Below the pieces are notes generated by a model. The model worked only from the letters and a program-made list of their open reading frames with translations, had not been told where the DNA came from and made no database searches. A stretch of 50,882 nt of DNA from Truepera sp. (GTDB lineage Bacteria > Deinococcota > Deinococci > Deinococcales > Trueperaceae): the NCBI GenBank assembly GCA_018333775.1, contig JAGXSO010000071.1:1-50882 (forward strand), read 5' to 3'. Below, piece after piece: positions 43,743-50,882 of the stretch (positions within the stretch are counted from its first letter, which is position 1; each line of letters begins with the position of its first letter). The translations under genes were made by a program, and so were the position numbers.

Positions 43743-43760
43743 AGGGATCTCCAAAAATCT

Positions 43761-43964
43761 GTATTCAAGTGTTCGAGTATTCAAGTAGGGGCGAAACCCT
43801 TAAGGCTATCAGGCTCTCAGTCTATCAGTCGGCTTAAAGCTGATAGCCTGACTAGCTGACAGCCTGATCACCTTTTCAGCCTTGGTACGGCTTCGCCTCG
43901 GCCCCTTCACTTCGCAGGCTCAGTGCAAGCGCTGCGCTCAGGACAAGGCTTCGCTGATGGTGAA
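43761..43964 (+). repeat. Mosaic intergenic repeat, copy C, with attached modules
   Basis: Three iterons (GTATTCAA, GTGTTCGA, GTATTCAA) and the start of the conserved segment, with an internal deletion compared with copies A and B, end near 43820. Then come CTCAGTCTATCAG (43816-43828), several CTGATAGCCTGA-like inversions, a 20-bp block shared exactly with 1391-1410 (43884-43903), and TTCGCTGATGGTGAA (43950-43964), shared with copy B. The whole gap 43743-44081 has no gene I can support. Confidence 0.8.
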
Positions 43965-44081
43965 CGGTAGTTGATCGGCAATGCTCCCGAACGAGTGGCC
44001 AGAATTCACGAAGCGCGTGCTTATCACCCATTACCAATTCCCATCACCAGCCTGGGCTACAATAGCTTTGGGAGTGTACTG

Positions 44082-44687
44082 ATGCTGAACTTTACCGACA
44101 AAGCCAAGGAGCGCATCCTGCAGTATCTTGACCTGCAACAGAGCCAAGGGGTCACGGCCCTCAGAGTGGCCGGAACCCAGGCCGATCCCAAGCTGTTCTT
44201 AGCCAAGGAGGGCGACCGCCAGGCCGACGACCTGAGCCAGGAGGTGGCCCACGAGGCGCGGAGCTTTACCCTGCTGGTCGATCCCCTAAGCGCCAAGGCG
44301 CTCAAGGGAGCAACGGTTGATTTTGTGGAGAACGTAATCTCCAGCGGCTTTCGGATCTTCTTCCCAAGCCCCACCTGGGACGATCCGCTCGCGCAAAAGG
44401 TGCAAGACGTGCTCGATAAGCAGATCAACCCCGGTGTGGCCAGCCACGGTGGCAAGGTCACGCTGCAGGGTGTCAAGGACAACGTGGCCTATATTCGCTT
44501 GGGCGGCGGCTGCCAGGGCTGCGGCATGGCCGATGTGACCTTGAAGCAGGGGATCGAGGTGATGATCAAGGAGGCGGTGCCGGAGATTAAAGATGTCATC
44601 GATATTACCGATCACGCCCTGGGCGAGAACCCATACTACCAGGCCGCGCCTAGCGGCGGCCACTCTCCGCTAGAGGATAGGGCATAA
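44082..44687 (+). CDS. NfuA-like iron-sulfur carrier (A-type-like domain plus NifU C-terminal domain)
   Basis: The ATG at 44082 follows GGGAG by 7 bases. The frame from 43971 would begin inside repeat DNA. Of 201 residues, 1-95 resemble the HesB/IscA fold without its three cysteines, and 105-180 are a NifU C-terminal domain with Cys144-Q-G-Cys147. This is the NfuA layout, in which the NifU domain binds a [4Fe-4S] cluster for delivery and the A-type domain recognises clients. A TACAAT box lies about 19 bases before the ATG. Confidence 0.9.
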   Translation: MLNFTDKAKERILQYLDLQQSQGVTALRVAGTQADPKLFLAKEGDRQADDLSQEVAHEARSFTLLVDPLSAKALKGATVDFVENVISSGFRIFFPSPTWDDPLAQKVQDVLDKQINPGVASHGGKVTLQGVKDNVAYIRLGGGCQGCGMADVTLKQGIEVMIKEAVPEIKDVIDITDHALGENPYYQAAPSGGHSPLEDRA

Positions 44688-44691
44688 AAAA

Positions 44692-44707
44692 CGCGCTGCT
44701 AAGCGCG
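44692..44707 (-). terminator. Short hairpin with T-run on the minus strand
   Basis: CGCGCT-gcta-AGCGCG follows the nfu stop by four bases. On the minus strand it is followed by TTTTTT, the intrinsic terminator layout; on the plus strand it is only preceded by As. It may stop antisense transcription running back from the dehydrogenase gene at 46.9-48.1 kb, or act poorly in both directions. The gap from here to 44832 shows nothing else. Confidence 0.4.
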
Positions 44708-44832
44708 CTGATAGAAAAAAGTATAACCCGCTATGCGCTATTCGTCAAGGGCTTGCAGCCGACTTGCCACAAGCGCCCTTGCCGGGTCGGGTAATCGGCA
44801 CAAACCGGCTCGCTAAAGAGCCGATCTACCTT

Positions 44833-46011
44833 ATGCGCATCGCCTATTTCACCGAGACCTTCCTGCCGAAGATCGACGGTGTAGTTACTCGCCTAAGCCG
44901 CACGCTCGAGCAGCTTGCCGCCCTGGGGCATGAAGCCATCATCTTCGCGCCGCTTCCGAGCCTTGCCCCGAGTTTGCGAGGGGTCAGGCGAGAGCGCTTC
45001 CGCCCCCCTGAGGCCTATGCCGGCTACCGCGTGGTCAGGGTGCCGGGCATCGCTTTCAAGCCCTGGTATCCGGAGCTGATGCTCGGCTTGCCGCGCCCGC
45101 GCCTGGGGCGCGAGATCGACCAATTCGTTCCGGATGTGGTGCATGTCGTTAACCCGGTAGTGCTGGGGCTGTGGGGGACGGCCATCGCTAAGCAGCGCAA
45201 CCTGCCCTTGCTTGCTAGCTACCACACCGATCTCCCGCAGTATGCTGTCCACCTCAAGCTCCCCTTTTTGAACCCGCTCTCTAAGGCCTTCCTGCGCGAC
45301 CTCCACAACCAGGCCCATGTCAACCTCTGCACCAGCTCTGCGGTGGTCAACTCGGCGCGGAGCTTAGGCATCAAGCGGGTGCGGCTGTGGCCCAAGGCGG
45401 TCGATACCGATAGCTACCACCCCGATAAGGCCAGTGCCGCCATGCGCGCATGGCTCAGCGGCGGCGAGCCTGACAAGCCGCTGATGATCTATGCCGGGCG
45501 GCTATCGTTTGAAAAGCGGCTGGACTGGCTCTATGCGCCGATTACCCGCATCCCCGGCGTTAGATTGGCCATCATCGGCTCCGGGCCGGCGGAGCGCTCC
45601 CTGCGTGAGCGCTTTAGCGGTACCCCGACGGTCTTTACTGGCTATTTGCGGGGGGCCGAACTGATCGCTGCCTACGCCAGCGCCGACGTCTTTGCTTTTC
45701 CTTCGGATACCGAGACGCTGGGCTTGGTGGCCATGGAGGCGATGGCCTCCGGCGTGCCGGTCGTCGGCGCCCGGGCCGGGGGGGTGCCTGACATTATCCG
45801 CCATGGCGAGAACGGCCTAATGTTCACGCCGGGCGACCTCGGCGAGCTAACCCAGCAGCTCCAGGAGCTGCTGTTTAACCCTGAGCTGCGCCGGCGCCTC
45901 GGACGCCAGGCCCGCCGCGACATGGAGGGGTTGAGTTGGCGCCAGAGCACGGAACGGCTGCTGGCCTACTACGAGTTGGCTGGTATTATTCGGCGGCGCT
46001 ACGACCCGTAG
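44833..46011 (+). CDS. GT4 glycosyltransferase, glycolipid type
   Basis: The start is placed at the ATG at 44833 (MRIAYFTETFLPKIDGVVTR); the frame from 44764 has no family match before it. The 392-residue GT-B enzyme has the GT4 nucleotide-sugar site (IYAGRLSFEKRLDW) and the retaining EX7E region (SDTETLGLVAMEAMASGVPVV). Its N-terminus is strikingly like SqdX and related transferases that put a sugar on diacylglycerol, so a membrane glycolipid role is my inference. No clear ribosome-binding site is seen. Confidence 0.88.
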   Translation: MRIAYFTETFLPKIDGVVTRLSRTLEQLAALGHEAIIFAPLPSLAPSLRGVRRERFRPPEAYAGYRVVRVPGIAFKPWYPELMLGLPRPRLGREIDQFVPDVVHVVNPVVLGLWGTAIAKQRNLPLLASYHTDLPQYAVHLKLPFLNPLSKAFLRDLHNQAHVNLCTSSAVVNSARSLGIKRVRLWPKAVDTDSYHPDKASAAMRAWLSGGEPDKPLMIYAGRLSFEKRLDWLYAPITRIPGVRLAIIGSGPAERSLRERFSGTPTVFTGYLRGAELIAAYASADVFAFPSDTETLGLVAMEAMASGVPVVGARAGGVPDIIRHGENGLMFTPGDLGELTQQLQELLFNPELRRRLGRQARRDMEGLSWRQSTERLLAYYELAGIIRRRYDP

Positions 46012-46040
46012 GCACAGGCACCCAGTCAGCCGCGATGCGG

Positions 46041-46046
46041 TAGCAT
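46041..46046 (+). promoter_or_regulatory. -10 box of a leaderless GNAT transcript
   Basis: TAGCAT is followed by GAGGCC and then the ATG at 46053. The 6-base spacing would put the transcript start on the start codon, although GAGG could also serve as a very close Shine-Dalgarno. Confidence 0.5.
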
Positions 46047-46052
46047 GAGGCC

Positions 46053-46943
46053 ATGACGGTGCGCGAGTTTAACGAGTCCGATCTGCCTCAACTGCTGGCG
46101 CTGCTAAGGCAGCTCGACCAGCATCCTGAGTATCGCACCTTGGCCCCTGAGAGCCGTAGCCTCGACGAGTTGAGGCTCGAGCTCTCCGATAATCCCAGCT
46201 ACGAGGCCAAGCCGCTGGTACTGGTACGCCACGGGATAACTTGCGCCTACGCCAACCTTTGCAGCCACCATGGTGAAGCCATCCTGGAGGGCCCGCTGCT
46301 GGCCGAGGGGGTCAGCCCGCATGAGGCTCTGCCGCTCTTGGCAGCCATCATCGAGCTAGCGCGCACCAAGTACCACTACCTTGATGCGTTCGTGGGCGAA
46401 GCCAACCACCGCGCTCAAGAGGCGCTCAGGCTGGTCGGTTTTGAGCCGTTTAGGACTACCTACATTTACGAACTCCCGCGCCAGCACCAGATCCCGCTCA
46501 CTCTCCATCCCGGGGTGCGGCTCGAGCTGGCTACCGAGATTGAGCTAGGCACCTACCGCGACCTCTACCGCGACACCAGCGATCATTGGGCCACCCGCTT
46601 AGCCTGGGACGATGCGGAGCTGCTGACGCGCTTCGATGACCCTAATGTGCAGCTTATCCTAGCCTATCTAGGTTCGGAGCTGGTGGGGCACCTGGAGTTG
46701 GAGTTCGTGCCGGAAGAGGGCCTGGCCGAAGTGGCCTATTTCGGTGTGCTGCCCAAGGCACGTGGCCAGGGAGTGGGGCGGGCGCTCTTAACCCGCGGCC
46801 TGCGCGAAGCCTTTGCCGATCCCGAAGTGGAGCTGGTCATGGCCCGCGCCTACGACGATGAGCGGGCCGCCTGCCACGCCTTAGAGCGCCTGGGCTTCCG
46901 CCTCTCGCACGCCGTGACGGCGCTGACGCTCGAGCTGACTTAA
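46053..46943 (+). CDS. Tandem GNAT acetyltransferase
   Basis: This 296-residue protein has two GNAT folds. The N-terminal half (about 1-145) is degenerate. The C-terminal half (150-296) keeps the acetyl-CoA loop VLPKARGQGVGRALL and the AYDDERAACHALERLGF strand. The double layout recalls mycothiol synthase-like enzymes, but the substrate cannot be told. Its end overlaps the convergent dehydrogenase gene by 4 bases. Confidence 0.85.
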   Translation: MTVREFNESDLPQLLALLRQLDQHPEYRTLAPESRSLDELRLELSDNPSYEAKPLVLVRHGITCAYANLCSHHGEAILEGPLLAEGVSPHEALPLLAAIIELARTKYHYLDAFVGEANHRAQEALRLVGFEPFRTTYIYELPRQHQIPLTLHPGVRLELATEIELGTYRDLYRDTSDHWATRLAWDDAELLTRFDDPNVQLILAYLGSELVGHLELEFVPEEGLAEVAYFGVLPKARGQGVGRALLTRGLREAFADPEVELVMARAYDDERAACHALERLGFRLSHAVTALTLELT

Positions 46944-48115
46944 GGGCTGAGGCGGTAGAGCCCGCCCCGGAGGTCTAAGACATACAGTTCGCCCGCCTCA
47001 TCTTCGGCGAATGAGGCGATGACCAGCTCGGTATCGAGCAGCTCCTGCATCAGCCATAGCTCCGGCTCGACCTCCTTAAGCGCCCAGATCCGTCCCGAGG
47101 TGAAATCGCCAAAGATGTAGTGGCCTACCAGTGCGGGGAGGCTGGTACCGCGATAGACGTAGCCGCCGATCACCGCGCCGCCACCGCGCGGGTCGAGAAT
47201 TAGGTGGGCATAGTAGGCCACCGGGTCCCGATAGTGGGTAGCAGTCTCGCAGGTAGCGACCACCAGCGCGCCGTCTTCCGGGAAGCGCGCACAGTCCGGA
47301 CCTTCCTTGGCCGGCCAGCCGTAGTTGCCGCCGGCTTCGATCAGGTTGACCTCCTCCCAAGTTGACCAGCCCACGTCGGCCAGGAAGAGCGCCCCGGTGG
47401 CGCGGTCGAACGAGAAGCGCCAGGGGTTGCGAAAGCCGTAGGCAAATATCTCCGGGCGCGTCCCGGCCACGGCCACCAACGGGTTATCGGCAGGGATAGC
47501 GTAGGGCACGCCCTGATCGACATCAAGCCGGAGCAGTGAGCCGTGCCAGGTGGTGCGGTCTTGGGCGAGCGGTGGGTAGCGGCGCAGCAGCTCGTGGCTA
47601 ACGATAGTATCGCCGATGCTGACATAGAGATAGCCGTCGGGGCCAAAAGCTAGCTGTCCGCCGTAGTGGAAGGGCTCGAGCGGCGCCAGCTCGAGCAAGA
47701 TGACCTCAAAGGCGTCCGGGTCGGCCCAGGATCGGTCATCGGCGCGGTGCTCCGCCACCACCAGGTAGCCGGTATAACGCTGGGCGTAACTCACAAAAAA
47801 GCGCCCGTTCTCGGCAAAGTTAGGGTGGAAAGCCAGGCTGAATAGCCCCTGCTCACCGTGGAGACCCTGCATCCGGCTGCGCAGGTCGATAAACGGCTGC
47901 TCTTGCCAGGCGCCCCCGTCCCAGACCCGGACCAGCCCTTCCAGTTCGACCACGAAGAGGCGGCCTGAGCCGTCGCCGGCGTGGGTGGCATAGACCGGCA
48001 GGGTCGCTTCGGTAACGTGTTGCAGCGTTATCCCCAGGCCACCGGCATGAATCAGCCGGCTCTGGGCCATCGCGCTGCTAAGTAGCACCAGCAGTGTCAG
48101 TACCAACAGTCGCAT
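46940..48115 (-). CDS. Secreted PQQ-dependent sugar dehydrogenase (GSDH/Yli1-type)
   Basis: This 391-residue protein has a signal peptide (MRLLVLTLLVLLSSAMAQS) and then a six-bladed propeller of the glucose/sorbosone dehydrogenase family (PF07995): HAGDGSGRLFVVELEGLVRVW, HGEQGLFSLAFHPNF, FAYGFRNPWRFSFD and GNYGWPAKEG. It would oxidise aldose sugars outside the cytoplasm with PQQ. No PQQ synthesis gene is in the window. TAGAGT lies 6 bases before the ATG, so the mRNA may be leaderless. It diverges from pyrG across 65 bases. Confidence 0.9.
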   Translation of the reverse strand: MRLLVLTLLVLLSSAMAQSRLIHAGGLGITLQHVTEATLPVYATHAGDGSGRLFVVELEGLVRVWDGGAWQEQPFIDLRSRMQGLHGEQGLFSLAFHPNFAENGRFFVSYAQRYTGYLVVAEHRADDRSWADPDAFEVILLELAPLEPFHYGGQLAFGPDGYLYVSIGDTIVSHELLRRYPPLAQDRTTWHGSLLRLDVDQGVPYAIPADNPLVAVAGTRPEIFAYGFRNPWRFSFDRATGALFLADVGWSTWEEVNLIEAGGNYGWPAKEGPDCARFPEDGALVVATCETATHYRDPVAYYAHLILDPRGGGAVIGGYVYRGTSLPALVGHYIFGDFTSGRIWALKEVEPELWLMQELLDTELVIASFAEDEAGELYVLDLRGGLYRLSP

Positions 48116-48121
48116 GACCTC

Positions 48122-48127
48122 ACTCTA
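48122..48127 (-). promoter_or_regulatory. -10 box of a leaderless sugar dehydrogenase transcript
   Basis: On the minus strand TAGAGT is followed by GAGGTC and then the ATG at 48115. The pattern TANNNT-GAGGNC-ATG is the same as in front of the GNAT gene at 46053. Confidence 0.5.
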
Positions 48128-48180
48128 GCGCAAGCCCTAGCCTAAGGCGTGGTAACATGCACTCCCGGAAGGTGTGAGTC

Positions 48181-49830
48181 ATGGAGACCTGCTATATCTT
48201 TATTACCGGCGGCGTGGTCAGCAGCCTCGGCAAGGGGATCGCCACCTCGAGCATCGGGGCGCTCTTGCGGGCTCGCGGCTACCGCGTGACCGCCGTTAAG
48301 ATCGATCCCTACATCAACGTCGATGCCGGCACCATGCGGCCCTATGAGCACGGCGAAGTGTTCGTCACCGCCGACGGAGCCGAGACCGACCTCGATATCG
48401 GCACTTACGAGCGCTTTTTGGGGATCGACCTGACTAGAGCCAACAACCTCACTACCGGCCAGGTCTACCAGACCGTTATCGACAAGGAGCGGCGCGGCGA
48501 GTACCTGTCCCAGACCGTCCAGGTCATTCCGCACGTGACCGATGAGATCAAGCGGCGCATCCGCGAGGCGGGCCAGCTAGCCAACGCCGAGATCGTCTTA
48601 GTCGAGGTCGGTGGCACGGTGGGCGACATCGAGTCGCTGCCCTTTCTGGAGGCCATCCGCCAGATGCGCTTCGATTGCCGTGACCGCACCCTCTATCTGC
48701 ACGTCACCTTGCTGCCTTACCTGGGCACCAGCGAAGAGTACAAGACCAAACCGACCCAACACTCGGTCGCTACCCTGCGCGGGGTCGGCATCCAGCCCGA
48801 CGGCATCATCCTGCGCTCTAAGAGCCCTGTCCCTGAAGAGGCCAGGCACAAGATCGCGCTGTTTGCCAACGTCGAGGCGCGCGATATTTTTAACTCCTAT
48901 GATGCCGACTATGTCTACGCCGTGCCGGAGATCTTAGAGCAGCAGGGGATCGGGCGCTTTATTGAGCGGCGCTTGCAGCTAGAGAAGGTCACGCCGGAGC
49001 TGCGCGGCTGGCAGGAGGCGGTGCGCACCCTGCGCGAGCCCGAGCATCGGGTCGTGATCGGCATTGTCGGCAAGTACGTGGCCATGCCGGATGCCTACCT
49101 CAGCCTGATTGAGGCATTAAGGCATGCCGGGATCGCCAACCGCGCCGAAGTGCGGCTCGAGTGGATCAACGCCGAGGCGCTAGTCGAGGGTGACCTTACC
49201 CGCCTCCACACGCTCGACGGCATCTTAGTGCCGGGCGGCTTCGGCATCCGCGGCATTGAAGGGAAAGTCCTAGCCGCCCGCTACGCCCGTGAGCAGCAGG
49301 TTCCCTTTTTGGGCATCTGCTTGGGGATGCAGGTGGCGGTAATCGAGTACGCCCGCCACCAGGCCGGGCTAGCGGGCGCTAACTCCACCGAGTTCGACCC
49401 TTACACTCCGTATCCGGTGATCGACCTGATGCCCGAGCAGCTTGACACCGCCGACTTGGGCGGCACCATGCGGCTCGGTAACTGGCCCATGCAGATAAAC
49501 CCCAATACCATCCTGGCCAAGGTTTACGGCCCAGCAGCAAATCAAGGGTTGGTCTATGAGCGCCACCGCCACCGCTATGAAGTTAATCCGGCCTTCGCCG
49601 ATGCCTTGCAGGTTGCCGGATTGATCATCTCCGGCACTACCCCAGGGATGCGCGGGCACGGTGCCGGGCTAATTGAGGCGATTGAGCTAAGTGATCACCC
49701 CTTTTTTTTAGGGGTGCAATCGCACCCCGAGTTTGCTTCGCGCCTGATGCGGCCCAGCCCGCCCTTTCGGAGCTTTATCGAGGCCGCTGTGGCCTACCAC
49801 CGGCAGCATCAGCCCGCTGCAAAAGCATGA
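48181..49830 (+). CDS. pyrG: CTP synthase
   Basis: PyrG aminates UTP to CTP with glutamine and ATP. The 549-residue protein has the synthetase domain (residues 1-270; ITGGVVSSLGKGI, KIDPYINVDAGTM, EVGGTVGDIES) and the class I glutaminase domain with Cys380 (GICLGMQ) and a C-terminal SHPEF for the His/Glu pair. The length is normal. GGAAGGTG lies upstream of the ATG, and TAACAT about 24 bases upstream may be the -10 box. Confidence 0.98.
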   Translation: METCYIFITGGVVSSLGKGIATSSIGALLRARGYRVTAVKIDPYINVDAGTMRPYEHGEVFVTADGAETDLDIGTYERFLGIDLTRANNLTTGQVYQTVIDKERRGEYLSQTVQVIPHVTDEIKRRIREAGQLANAEIVLVEVGGTVGDIESLPFLEAIRQMRFDCRDRTLYLHVTLLPYLGTSEEYKTKPTQHSVATLRGVGIQPDGIILRSKSPVPEEARHKIALFANVEARDIFNSYDADYVYAVPEILEQQGIGRFIERRLQLEKVTPELRGWQEAVRTLREPEHRVVIGIVGKYVAMPDAYLSLIEALRHAGIANRAEVRLEWINAEALVEGDLTRLHTLDGILVPGGFGIRGIEGKVLAARYAREQQVPFLGICLGMQVAVIEYARHQAGLAGANSTEFDPYTPYPVIDLMPEQLDTADLGGTMRLGNWPMQINPNTILAKVYGPAANQGLVYERHRHRYEVNPAFADALQVAGLIISGTTPGMRGHGAGLIEAIELSDHPFFLGVQSHPEFASRLMRPSPPFRSFIEAAVAYHRQHQPAAKA

Positions 49831-49890
49831 GGCCGTTAGTCATTGGACTGATGTCGGCCAGCATTCATGAAAGCGTGTCAAGCTAACGCT

Positions 49891-50882
49891 ATGAGGCGCC
49901 TGCTCTGGTTGATAGTTGTTCTAAGCCTTATCCCCGGCCTGCTCTTGGCCTATGACCGCTTTCAGGCCGAAGGGGTAAGCCGCACCGTGACCTTACTGAT
50001 GGACGAGATCGCCCTGCGCGACCAGGCGGCCATCGCCGGCGTGAGTATCTTCGAGTTGGCTGAGCGCTACCGAGCGCTGGGCCTAAACGGCATTGCCGTC
50101 TATGAGGATACGCTGGAGAGCTTGGAAGCCAAGGGCCGGGTGGCTAAACTCAGCAACGCTGAGGCCAAGGCCACGGCTGCGCTGCTCGGCGAGAGCTTAC
50201 CCGAGCTGCCCGCTAACAGCACGCTGGTGACCGAGTTGGTGCCCGGCGGTGCCGCCGGATTGCTGGCCAAGAATACCCCTGAGCCGCAGCGCGTGACGCT
50301 GGCCGGACGCGAATGGCTGCTCTTTGCCGGGGACGCCCGGCTCCGCCCGGCCGGCCCCGACCTGGCGGCCCTGGCCGTCTGGCAGGCGGCCGGCTGGGAC
50401 ATCGCCTTCCGCCCGCGCAACTTCCCGCAGCTCAGCGCTGTCGGCGCCGATTTTCCTGAAGGCGTCAGCTACATCATCCACGCCGGCACCGAGATCGCCG
50501 GTCACCCCAACCTCATCGACGAGTTAGTCGAGGTTTCGCAGGGCTTCCTGACCGGGATCATCGAGGGCACGCCCCAAGACGGCCAGAACCAGATCGTTAA
50601 CCGGGTGCCGACCACCCGCGTATTTAGCATCAGCCAGGAGTGGCTCGATACCATGCGGCCCGAGGAGGCGGTGCCCAGATTCGTGCTGGCTGCCAATGAG
50701 CGCGGCGCCCGACTGCTCTATCTGCGCCCTTACAGCCGAGAGCGCATGGGCGACATGTTCGGGAATACCGAGGCGCTGATCAGCGGCCTGGTCACGGCGC
50801 TCAAGGCCGAGGGCTTCACCATCGGCCCGGTGCGCCCGCTGGTCTATGAGCCGAACCACTCGCTGCGCCTGCTCAGCGCCTT
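49891..50882 (+). CDS. DUF5693-like membrane protein, 3' end outside window
   Basis: The frame is open from the ATG at 49891 to the window end (330 codons). An in-frame ATG at 49867 would add 8 residues; neither has a clear ribosome-binding site. The protein begins with one membrane helix (MRRLLWLIVVLSLIPGLLLA). A large extracytoplasmic part follows, with TVTLLMDEIALRD, ELAERYRALGLNGIAVYEDTL and LLYLRPYS. The family normally has several more membrane helices towards the C-terminus, which are missing here. Function is unknown. It follows pyrG after 60 bases. Confidence 0.75.
   Translation, partial: MRRLLWLIVVLSLIPGLLLAYDRFQAEGVSRTVTLLMDEIALRDQAAIAGVSIFELAERYRALGLNGIAVYEDTLESLEAKGRVAKLSNAEAKATAALLGESLPELPANSTLVTELVPGGAAGLLAKNTPEPQRVTLAGREWLLFAGDARLRPAGPDLAALAVWQAAGWDIAFRPRNFPQLSAVGADFPEGVSYIIHAGTEIAGHPNLIDELVEVSQGFLTGIIEGTPQDGQNQIVNRVPTTRVFSISQEWLDTMRPEEAVPRFVLAANERGARLLYLRPYSRERMGDMFGNTEALISGLVTALKAEGFTIGPVRPLVYEPNHSLRLLSA

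Noticed and set aside
1156..50882. A hidden defence island
   Set aside because: Only the VapC/Phd pair is recognisable. No restriction-modification, CBASS, Argonaute, retron or phage gene is seen next to it.

Overview
The window reads as GC-rich bacterial chromosome with short intergenic gaps and many 4-base start/stop overlaps. I infer a member of the Deinococcota or a close relative. The evidence is two adjacent deoxynucleoside kinases, an extracytoplasmic amylase, a DUF5693-like membrane protein, a MurE whose amino-acid motif departs from the diaminopimelate type, and several genes whose only visible start signal is a TANNNT -10 box 6 to 10 bases before the start codon, as in leaderless mRNAs. 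No rRNA or marker gene settles the taxonomy.

Layout. 1-4.2 kb, minus strand: a truncated alkaline-phosphatase-superfamily enzyme, a repeat-rich gap, a DUF6671 zinc-ribbon protein, a JAMM metallopeptidase and a pyrimidine nucleoside phosphorylase. 4.2-16.9 kb, minus strand: an island with two complete sets of family 5 binding protein plus DppB- and DppC-type permeases. It also holds two beta-lactamase-fold serine hydrolases and an S9 peptidase, but no ABC ATPase gene. A good sigma70-type promoter lies upstream of its first gene. 17.1-27.5 kb, minus strand, housekeeping: murE, two deoxynucleoside kinases, a secreted GH13 amylase, rsmI behind a small DUF104/AbrB-like protein and a TPR membrane protein, purN-purD, an MBL-fold hydrolase and an FAH-family enzyme. 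27.5-30.2 kb, plus strand: a 900-residue membrane-anchored coiled coil ending in LysM. 30.3-35.4 kb: a galactoside cluster (GntR regulator, GH36 alpha-galactosidase, Asp-box propeller protein) with a divergent SDR oxidoreductase. 35.6-35.8 kb: tRNA-Thr(CGU) and tRNA-Phe(GAA). 35.9-41.4 kb: a PAS/GAF/GGDEF/EAL protein, a sirtuin and a CNNM/CBS membrane protein. 41.5-50.9 kb: aldehyde dehydrogenase, a Phd/VapC toxin-antitoxin pair, an Nfu-like protein, a GT4 glycosyltransferase, a double GNAT protein, a secreted PQQ-type sugar dehydrogenase, pyrG and a truncated DUF5693-like gene.

Functional links. Nucleotide metabolism is spread across the window (deoA-type phosphorylase, two deoxynucleoside kinases, purN, purD, pyrG). 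The 4-17 kb island looks built for uptake and intracellular cleavage of peptides or peptide-like compounds, relying on ATPases encoded elsewhere. The galactoside cluster looks self-regulated from one promoter and has no transporter of its own.

The least explained signal is a family of short mosaic intergenic repeats near 1.2-1.6, 6.0-6.2, 14.2, 22.1, 41.4 and 43.8-44.0 kb. Its core is three 8-bp iterons joined to a conserved segment of about 55 bp, and it recombines with several other short modules. I found no CRISPR array, insertion sequence, prophage or convincing new defence system.
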